A stretch of DNA of 5,151 nt from Conexibacter sp. (lineage in GTDB: Bacteria > Actinomycetota > Thermoleophilia > Solirubrobacterales > Solirubrobacteraceae), in NCBI GenBank assembly GCA_025964055.1, contig JAOPZP010000016.1, forward strand, positions 1 through 5,151, in the 5' to 3' direction. Positions 1 through 4,306 of the stretch are shown here, piece after piece (position 1 is the stretch's first letter; each line of letters begins with the position of its first letter). Both the position numbers and the translations under genes were made by a program. Under the pieces are notes generated by a model. It saw only the letters and a program-made list of their open reading frames with translations, made no database searches and was not told where the DNA came from.

Positions 1-702
1 GGCATCATCGCCATCAAGATCCGCGACGACGACGAGCTGATCGCCGTGCGCCGGGTCGACGAGGGCGACGAGATCATGATGATCTCGAAGGCCGGGCTGG
101 CCGTGCGCTTCGAGGAGGCGCAGGCCCGCGCGATGGGTCGCGACACCGGCGGCGTCCGCGGCATGGACATCGGCGAGGGCGAGGTCATCGCCATGGACGT
201 CGCGCGCGACGACATGGACCTGTTGGTCGTGACCGAGGCCGGCTTCGGCAAGCGGACGCGGATCGACGAGTACCGCAAGACGTCGCGCGGCGCCAAGGGG
301 GTGCTGACGATCAAGCTGACCGAGGCCAAGGGCGGCCTCGCCGGCGCGCTGGTCGTCCGCCCGCACCAGGAGCTCGTGTTCATCTCGCAGAACGGGATGA
401 TCCAGCGCACCGGCGTCAAGGGCATCTCGCAGCAGGGCCGGTCGGCCACGGGCGTGCGGGTCATGAACCCGCGCGACGGCGACCAGGTCAGCGCGGTCGC
501 GCTGATCGTCGAGTCCGAGGACGAGAGCGGTGAGACGACGCTCGACGTCAGCGGCGAGGAGGTCGTGCTCGAGGCCACCGAGCCCGCCGGCGACGGCGTC
601 GTCGCCATCGACGACGACGAGGAGTCCGAGGACGAGATCGGCCCCGAGGCCAGCGGACCTGACGGTGCGACGGCCGAGGACATCGAGGTCGAAGAGGAGT
701 AG
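1..702 (+). CDS. gyrA: DNA gyrase subunit A, C-terminal part (5' end outside window)
   Basis: GyrA is the breakage-reunion subunit of DNA gyrase, which introduces negative supercoils using ATP hydrolysed by GyrB. Only the last 233 codons are visible, open at the left edge and ending in TAG at 700-702. They show the repeating blades of the C-terminal beta-pinwheel that wraps DNA, for example the segments GFGKRTRIDEYRKTSRGAKG (about residues 81-100 of the visible part) and FISQNGMIQRTGVKGISQQG (about 124-143). The catalytic tyrosine domain and the GyrA box of the first blade lie upstream of the window. After the last blade comes a tail of about 63 residues (visible residues 171-233) with 27 Asp/Glu and no Lys or Arg. 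ParC is the main alternative, but the blade sequence and the usual single type II topoisomerase pair of actinobacteria favour GyrA. No clear terminator directly follows the stop codon. Confidence 0.96.
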   Translation, partial: GIIAIKIRDDDELIAVRRVDEGDEIMMISKAGLAVRFEEAQARAMGRDTGGVRGMDIGEGEVIAMDVARDDMDLLVVTEAGFGKRTRIDEYRKTSRGAKGVLTIKLTEAKGGLAGALVVRPHQELVFISQNGMIQRTGVKGISQQGRSATGVRVMNPRDGDQVSAVALIVESEDESGETTLDVSGEEVVLEATEPAGDGVVAIDDDEESEDEIGPEASGPDGATAEDIEVEEE

Positions 703-779
703 CGAAACGGATCTCGGGCCACCTCCGTCCGCTCGACTACCGGCGCTACCAGAACGTGCGCCGAGTTGTCATGACGGGG

Positions 780-788
780 TGCTACATT
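780..788 (+). promoter_or_regulatory. Possible extended -10 promoter element for the intergenic RNA
   Basis: TGCTACATT fits the extended -10 pattern TGN-TANNNT and lies in a locally AT-richer patch 77 bases after the gyrA stop. It would place a transcript start near 795, just before the strong Shine-Dalgarno-like sequence at 801. A TTGTCA at 766-771 resembles a -35 box, but only 11 bases separate it from this -10, so the two cannot work as a standard pair. The call rests on pattern and position only. Confidence 0.35.
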
Positions 789-800
789 CCTCCGTACCAG

Positions 801-816
801 AGAAAGGAGGTGGTCC
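801..816 (+). promoter_or_regulatory. Exceptionally long Shine-Dalgarno sequence
   Basis: AGAAAGGAGGTGGTCC can pair over all 16 bases with the usual actinobacterial 16S rRNA 3' end (GGAUCACCUCCUUUCU), with one G.U wobble and no mismatch. Ordinary genes use 4 to 7 bases of this match. No ATG or GTG follows at normal distance: the codon 8 bases after the AGGAGG core is ATA (819-821), and the overlapping ATC (821-823) is followed at once by TAG. The site may therefore start an unusual short peptide or simply hold a ribosome. Confidence 0.6.
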
Positions 817-818
817 GA

Positions 819-866
819 ATATCTAGTCATAGTACTTGTGGGACCCTGGAGGTGGCCGGCCGCTAG
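819..866 (+). other. Possible 15-codon leader peptide with a non-standard ATA start
   Basis: Reading from ATA at 819 gives 15 codons (ISSHSTCGTLEVAGR, with initiator Met if translated) and a TAG stop at 864-866. The AGGAGG at 805-810 lies 8 bases upstream, the best spacing possible. Against it, ATA is a rare initiation codon and the peptide is too short to judge by composition. The second GGAGGTGG (848-855) lies inside this frame and would be covered by a translating ribosome, which could couple translation to folding of the RNA downstream. Codon 16 is the stop. This is a hypothesis resting on the ribosome binding site alone. Confidence 0.2.
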
Positions 867-991
867 ATCGGTCGGGCTGGAGTAACGATCCAGCGAATCC
901 ACGCCGGGCCACCCCCGATCTGCGATGCCGGACGTCGTCCCTCCGGCCGCCTCAGACCAGTCGCAGGTCGGGACGTCCAGTCCAGTGGTTT

Positions 992-1029
992 GCGAAGGGC
1001 GCCGTCGGATCACCGACGGCGTCCTTCGT
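992..1029 (+). terminator. 17-bp hairpin terminator, probably shared by convergent transcripts
   Basis: The arms 992-1008 and 1013-1029 pair over 17 base pairs without a bulge around the loop ATCA. Two of these pairs are G.U (992-1029 and 999-1022). No U-run follows, as is common for terminators in GC-rich actinobacteria. On the minus strand the two G.U positions become mismatches, but a 9-bp inner stem and a 6-bp outer stem remain. The hairpin sits 26 bases beyond the HNH stop codon, so it could also stop the minus-strand operon. Confidence 0.75.
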
Positions 1030-1055
1030 CGCTTAAGGGGTGCGGTCGCCGGCGC

Positions 1056-1631
1056 TCAGGCCACTTCGGGCAGCCACTGCCGCCACGCCGCCGGAACGGT
1101 GGGCGTCGCCACGTGGATGAACACGTGCGGCTGGGGCATCGACGGCGTGCGGCGCGGGTGCATGCCGGCCTTGTCGGGCAGGTGGTCGGCCTTGCGGCGG
1201 TTGCACGGCGCGCACGAGGCGACGATGTTGTCCCACGTCGAGCCGCCGCCCTTGGAGCGGGGGATCACGTGGTCGACGGTGAGGTTGGACCGCGACCCGC
1301 AGTACTGACAGGTCCAGTTGTCGCGGGCGAAGACGGCGCGGCGCGTGATCTTGCGCCGGTGCGTGTCGCGCGGGACCGTCACGTAGGTCATCAGCCGGAT
1401 GACGACCGGCCGCGTCATCGAGGCGCGCTCGGAGCGCAGCTCCCAGGTCGCGTGGTCGATGACCTCGGCCTTGGCCTTCAGGAGCAGCACGACCGCGCGG
1501 CGAACGGTGCAGACGTTGATCGGCTCGTACGACGCGTTCAGCACGAGCACCCGGCCACCCTCCCGTCCACGTCGCCGGTGCTCGCCGGGCGGCGTGGACC
1601 CCATCGGGTGTGGTGGCGTGAGCTGGGCCAT
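1056..1631 (-). CDS. HNH endonuclease-family protein
   Basis: This is a small protein of 191 residues with an HNH nuclease fold, expected to bind one structural zinc and one catalytic metal and to cut DNA; the true substrate is not known. Numbered from the ATG at 1631, residues 28-37 (VLVLNASYEP) match the start of a family widespread in actinobacteria. Zinc cysteines are C108 and C111 (CQYC) and C140 and C143 (CAPC). The catalytic motif is D120-H121, W133-D134-N135 and N144. The N-terminal 27 residues are Pro/Arg-rich and look like non-coding sequence, and a GTG at 1550 with a better ribosome binding site starts exactly at VLVLNASYEP. The shorter form would have 164 residues. The gene is last in the minus-strand gene row, 55 bases after pheA, and ends 26 bases before the terminator hairpin. 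No toxin-antitoxin, restriction or phage gene lies beside it, so a housekeeping or DNA-repair role is as likely as defence. Confidence 0.9.
   Translation of the reverse strand: MAQLTPPHPMGSTPPGEHRRRGREGGRVLVLNASYEPINVCTVRRAVVLLLKAKAEVIDHATWELRSERASMTRPVVIRLMTYVTVPRDTHRRKITRRAVFARDNWTCQYCGSRSNLTVDHVIPRSKGGGSTWDNIVASCAPCNRRKADHLPDKAGMHPRRTPSMPQPHVFIHVATPTVPAAWRQWLPEVA
1559..1564 (-). promoter_or_regulatory. Ribosome binding site supporting an internal GTG start of the HNH gene
   Basis: GGGAGG on the minus strand lies 8 bases before the GTG at 1550-1548. The upstream ATG at 1631 has only GGAG at 10 bases. This site, together with the family's usual N-terminus, argues that translation may begin at 1550. 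Confidence 0.45.
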
Positions 1632-1686
1632 GGGACCGGAACTCCAGGCGGAACCGTAGCAGCCGCAGGCCGGGGATTCCGCTGAT

Positions 1687-2547
1687 TCAGCGCGGTCCTG
1701 GCGCCGCCGGGTAGGACCCCAGGACGCGCAGGACCTCGGCGTGCGCGTGCAGCCCGACGATGGCCTCGCCCACGGCCTGGTCGTCCTCGTGGCCCTCGAA
1801 GTCGACGAGGAAGAGGTAGTGGCCCAGCTGTCGCTTGAGCGGGCGCGACTCGATCCGCGTCATGTTGATGCCGCGGTGCGCCAGCTCCGACAGGCAGGCC
1901 ACCAGCCAGCCGGGCGTCGCGTCGCCGGAGCCGTGGAACACGATCGAGGTCTTGAACCGTCCGCCCGCGTCCTCCGGGAACGGCGAGCCCGCGGCCGCCG
2001 GGCTGACCCAGAGGAAGCGCGTCACGTTGCCGTGCTCGTCCTCGACGCCCTCGTCCAGGACGTCGAGGCGGTGCAGCTTCGCGGCGACCGTCGTGCCGAT
2101 CGCCGCCCACGGCTCGCGCGACTCCGCGATGGTCCGCACGGCCTCGGCGGTCGAGGTGGCCGCGACCGGCCGGGCGTCCGGCAGCATGTCGCGCAGGTGG
2201 CGGCGGCACTGCCCCAGCGCCTGGGGATGCGAGACGACCGCGGTGATGTCGCGCAGCGCGACGCCGGGGCGGGCGATCAGCGCATGGGAGATCGGCAGGA
2301 CCTCCTCGCCGACGATCCGCACGCCGGCCGCGTCGAGCGCGAGCGTGTCGAGCGTCGCGTTGACGCCGCCCTCCAGCGAGTTCTCGATCGGGACCAGCGC
2401 GGCGTCGACGTCGCCGGACTGGGCGGCGAGGATCGTGTCGCGCTCGGTGGGCAGCGGCACCGCCTCGGACCCGCGCTCGAAGCGGGGGGACGCCAGCAGC
2501 GCCGCGTGCGTGAAGGTCCCGGCGGGCCCGAAGTAGCCGAGCCTCAT
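1687..2547 (-). CDS. pheA: Prephenate dehydratase
   Basis: PheA converts prephenate to phenylpyruvate with loss of CO2 and water, the committed step to phenylalanine. The 286 residues fit the stand-alone bacterial enzyme without a chorismate mutase domain. The dehydratase domain spans about residues 2-180: GPAGTFT at 7-13, VPIENSLEG at 52-60, SHPQALGQC at 106-114 and the catalytic TRF motif at 176-178. An ACT domain follows at about 198-280, with the ESRP motif at 233-236 that takes part in phenylalanine feedback binding. The partner GALV motif is replaced by GWLV (213-216). The ATG at 2547 overlaps the TGA of the upstream DUF4446 gene (ATGA), and no Shine-Dalgarno sequence precedes it, so translation is probably coupled to that gene. 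The reading frame continues upstream without a stop, but residues before the ATG do not look like PheA. A stretch of 55 bases separates it from the HNH gene. Confidence 0.96.
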   Translation of the reverse strand: MRLGYFGPAGTFTHAALLASPRFERGSEAVPLPTERDTILAAQSGDVDAALVPIENSLEGGVNATLDTLALDAAGVRIVGEEVLPISHALIARPGVALRDITAVVSHPQALGQCRRHLRDMLPDARPVAATSTAEAVRTIAESREPWAAIGTTVAAKLHRLDVLDEGVEDEHGNVTRFLWVSPAAAGSPFPEDAGGRFKTSIVFHGSGDATPGWLVACLSELAHRGINMTRIESRPLKRQLGHYLFLVDFEGHEDDQAVGEAIVGLHAHAEVLRVLGSYPAAPGPR

Positions 2548-3068
2548 GGCAGTCGCGGCGGCTCGGGCGGCGGCTCGCCGGCCAGCGCGACGCGCACGGC
2601 CTCGACCTCCTCGGGCGACAGCGGGTACTCGGGCTCGCCGGCCGCCATGTGCTTGACGTAGAGCCGGGCCTGGTCGCGGTGGTGGATGCTCGTGAGGATG
2701 ATCCCCGACTGCATGGCGTCCAGCAGCGCTATGGAGACCGACTGCTGGCCCGACATCTCGTTGTAGGCGTCGAAGCGCACGAGGCCGCGGTGGGCGATCG
2801 TGCCGTCCAGCCGGATCTCCGCGGTCCCCAGCCGTCCGTCCAGCCGTGCGGCGATCTCGCCGACGTAGGCGTGCAGGGAGCGGAACTCCTGCTCGATGCG
2901 CGCGGCGTGCTCGACGAGGTCGTCGGCCGGGGCGGTGCCCAGCAGGACGCGCTGGTCGGCGCGCAGCCGGCGCAGCCGCACGAGGGCGACGACGGCCACG
3001 ATCAGCGCTGCGAGCGCGACCGCGCATCCGATGAGCGCGACGATCCCCGCGGTCGAGCTATCCACCAC
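2544..3068 (-). CDS. DUF4446 family membrane-anchored protein
   Basis: The function of this family is not known. The protein has 174 residues. One transmembrane helix at about residues 8-30 is followed by basic residues (RLRRLR, 31-36), so the short N-terminus is probably outside and the rest in the cytoplasm. Residues 48-92 look helical and may form a coiled coil. The conserved core is about 94-150, with RFDAYNEMSGQQS (98-110), the hydrophobic strand SIALLDAMQSGIILTSIH (112-129), then a YVK segment and a PLSPEE stretch. A Pro-rich tail ends the protein. The start is GTG at 3068; a second GTG follows at once at 3065, and neither has a clear ribosome binding site. The upstream gene ends 21 bases before, so translation may depend on re-initiation. 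The stop overlaps the pheA start. The DUF4446 assignment is from memory of the core motif. Confidence 0.88.
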   Translation of the reverse strand: MVDSSTAGIVALIGCAVALAALIVAVVALVRLRRLRADQRVLLGTAPADDLVEHAARIEQEFRSLHAYVGEIAARLDGRLGTAEIRLDGTIAHRGLVRFDAYNEMSGQQSVSIALLDAMQSGIILTSIHHRDQARLYVKHMAAGEPEYPLSPEEVEAVRVALAGEPPPEPPRLP

Positions 3069-3089
3069 CGCGACGCTACTAGATGGGTC

Positions 3090-4205
3090 CTACGTGAAGA
3101 GGATCGTGTAGGTCTGCGTGTTGTTGTCGGTCTTCTTCTCGCCCCGGACGGGCTTGATCGTGACCGTCAGCGTGGTCGACTGCCCCTTGGGTGGCACCGA
3201 CGGCAGCTGCATCGTCACCGGAGCGGTCGACCCGGCCTTCGTCTGGTTCAGCCGCTTGGTGGCGGTGATCGCCTTCGGGCCGCCGGTGAGCTTGGCGGTG
3301 ATCGTCACGTTGGACTCGTCGTTCTGGCCCTGGTTGGCGTAGGTCACCTCGAGCGCCAGCGGCGCCGTGGCCGGCACGCGGTTGACCACCTGGCCGGGCA
3401 CGAGCGCGACGCCGCCGGCCTTGACGCCGATCAGGCCGTGGCCGTGCGTGCCCGGCGCGACGGCGCCCGTGCTCGACGACGAGCCGGCGCCCGCGTCGGG
3501 GTTGAGGCGGGCGCCGACCTGCGCCGAGTCGAGCCAGCCGATGCTCGGCAGGAAGCGCGACGTGGCGATGGTCTGGCCGCCGATGCTGTTGCTGTTCAGG
3601 GCCTGCTGGATGAGCGGGATGACGCGCTGGGAGTAGACGACGTCGGAGGCGAGGAACTTCTGCATCTGCCCGGCGATGCGGCGGATGGACTCCGCGGCGC
3701 CCGGCTGGTTGCTCAGCGCGCGCGGCAGGAGGTCGCCGATCTTCGTGACGCCCTCGGCGCGGAAGTCCATCGTCAGCTCGAAGTCGTGCTGGGCCGCCGC
3801 GACGCCGCCGGGCACGCTCAGCGCGCGGGCGCGCTTGGCGTCCTCCTCGGCGAGCAGGCGCACCTGGCTGACGGCGACACGGACGTCCTGCGTCTGCCCC
3901 CCGCCGTTGGTCAGCACGTCGAACAGCGGCTTGGACACGCGCTGGTCGGAGTCCTGGACGATCGAGGACACCTCGCGGTTGTAGTCCTTCAGCGCGTTCT
4001 TGTGGCGCGTGCTGGCGCAGCCCTTGGCCGCGAAGATCACGATGATGGCCACGATGGCGAGCGCCCCGAACAGCGCGAACTGGCGGCGCCGGGCGATCTC
4101 CGGCTCCGGACGGCCTGGGGCGCCGCCGGCGGACGCGGCACGGCGAGGCCGGGCGGGCCGGGTGACGCGGGTTGGCTCGTCGGGTTCGTCGTCGAAGAAG
4201 GACAC
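3090..4205 (-). CDS. Single-pass membrane protein with C-terminal CARDB-like domain
   Basis: I do not recognise a characterised homologue. Starting at GTG 4205 the protein has 371 residues. Residues 1-41 are charged and Arg/Pro-rich and probably cytoplasmic. A transmembrane helix lies at about 42-60 (FALFGALAIVAIIVIFAA). Residues 65-230 are mostly helical and should be outside the cell. A Ser/Gly/Ala-rich linker runs at about 236-256. Residues 280-371 look like an immunoglobulin-like CARDB domain: LEVTYANQGQNDESNVTITA (285-304) and the closing K-T-D-N-N-T pattern (358-363) typical of such domains. The start was chosen because AGGAG lies 7 bases before this GTG; an ATG at 4274 would add 23 residues of poor quality. 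The gene begins the minus-strand gene row and is divergent from the kinase, with 101 bases between their starts. A cell-envelope adhesion or scaffold role is possible but unproven. Confidence 0.85.
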   Translation of the reverse strand: MSFFDDEPDEPTRVTRPARPRRAASAGGAPGRPEPEIARRRQFALFGALAIVAIIVIFAAKGCASTRHKNALKDYNREVSSIVQDSDQRVSKPLFDVLTNGGGQTQDVRVAVSQVRLLAEEDAKRARALSVPGGVAAAQHDFELTMDFRAEGVTKIGDLLPRALSNQPGAAESIRRIAGQMQKFLASDVVYSQRVIPLIQQALNSNSIGGQTIATSRFLPSIGWLDSAQVGARLNPDAGAGSSSSTGAVAPGTHGHGLIGVKAGGVALVPGQVVNRVPATAPLALEVTYANQGQNDESNVTITAKLTGGPKAITATKRLNQTKAGSTAPVTMQLPSVPPKGQSTTLTVTIKPVRGEKKTDNNTQTYTILFT

Positions 4206-4212
4206 GTCCGCG

Positions 4213-4217
4213 CTCCT
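4213..4217 (-). promoter_or_regulatory. Ribosome binding site fixing the GTG start of the CARDB protein
   Basis: AGGAG on the minus strand sits 7 bases before GTG 4205-4203. It decides the start against an in-frame ATG at 4274. Confidence 0.7.
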
Positions 4218-4288
4218 GGCGTGGGCGAAGGGGCCAGTATGACCGGAGGGGCGGGCGGGAGGCGCCCCGTGCAACTTCGCCGTCGCTC

Positions 4289-4301
4289 GCAGGGTCCCTG
4301 C
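4289..4301. repeat. 13-base perfect inverted repeat just before the kinase start
   Basis: GCAGGG-T-CCCTGC is symmetric over 6+1+6 bases and ends 5 bases before the kinase ATG at 4307, where a ribosome binding site would be expected. It may be an operator for a dimeric regulator. In the mRNA it could form a small hairpin (5 bp, GTC loop). It may also be chance in GC-rich sequence. Confidence 0.4.
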
Positions 4302-4306
4302 ATCTG

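Larger units (their letters stand above)
795..1036 (+). ncRNA. Candidate structured RNA or leader-peptide transcript between gyrA and the HNH gene
   Basis: I do not recognise a named RNA family. Between a possible promoter (780-788) and a strong terminator hairpin (992-1029) the + strand shows these perfect pairings: 851-857 with 907-913, 876-881 with 889-894 (7-base loop), 930-936 with 972-978, and 955-958 with 966-969. A further helix, 865-871 with 915-921, crosses the first one, so it is either a pseudoknot or an alternative fold. A 16-base match to the complement of the 16S rRNA tail opens the unit, and its GGAGGTGG core recurs at 848-855. The frame from TTG at 836 to the stop at 1034-1036 reads through the terminator and lacks a usable ribosome binding site, so I do not call it a gene. 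The two G.U pairs in the terminator form only in + strand RNA, which favours transcription in this direction. The ends are approximate. It could instead be a regulatory leader or a tiny coding gene. Confidence 0.4.
4206..4306. promoter_or_regulatory. Divergent intergenic region with weak promoter signals
   Basis: These 101 bases separate the starts of the CARDB gene (minus) and the kinase gene (plus), so both promoters must lie here or inside the opposite gene. The only AT-rich patch is at 4236-4243. On the minus strand it reads CATACT (4241-4236), a possible -10 giving a leader of about 24 bases before GTG 4205. A TTGCAC at 4274-4269 is too far upstream (27 bases) to be its -35. On the plus strand the same patch reads TATGAC. 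No convincing -35 was found for either direction. Confidence 0.35.

Noticed and set aside
706..728. Hairpin after gyrA (ACGGA with TCCGT) as a terminator
   Set aside because: Only 5 bp around a large loop and no U-run, too weak to support.
766..788. TTGTCA (766-771) with TACATT (783-788) as a standard promoter pair
   Set aside because: The spacer is only 11 bases, far below the 16 to 19 needed. Only the extended -10 is kept, with low confidence.
801..816. Fragment of an antisense 16S rRNA gene
   Set aside because: The match to the reverse complement of the 16S 3' end stops after 16 bases; the following sequence (GAATATC) does not continue into rRNA.
836..1036. 66-codon frame starting at TTG 836 on the + strand
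   Set aside because: It starts 25 bases beyond the strong ribosome binding site, with a TAG in frame at 830-832, and runs through the whole terminator hairpin to its stop. The RNA pairing explains the sequence better. Conservation of the frame in relatives would reopen the question.
795..1036. Known actinobacterial small RNA such as 6C RNA, tmRNA, SRP RNA or RNase P RNA
   Set aside because: The two C-rich hairpin loops of 6C RNA are absent, and none of the signature sequences I know for the other three is present. No cloverleaf for a tRNA was seen either.
1741..2661. Open frame of 306 codons on the + strand
   Set aside because: It is the mirror of pheA on the opposite strand, low in complexity and without a recognisable domain.
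2548..3027. N-terminal extension of PheA by 160 residues
   Set aside because: The frame is open, but its residues are an Arg/Ala/Gly-rich shadow of the DUF4446 gene, and PheA begins normally with MRLGYFGPAGTF.
4008..4025. Lipoprotein signal in the CARDB protein (KGC after the membrane helix)
   Set aside because: The residues before the Cys (A-K-G) do not fit a lipobox, and the charged head of 41 residues is too long for a signal peptide.
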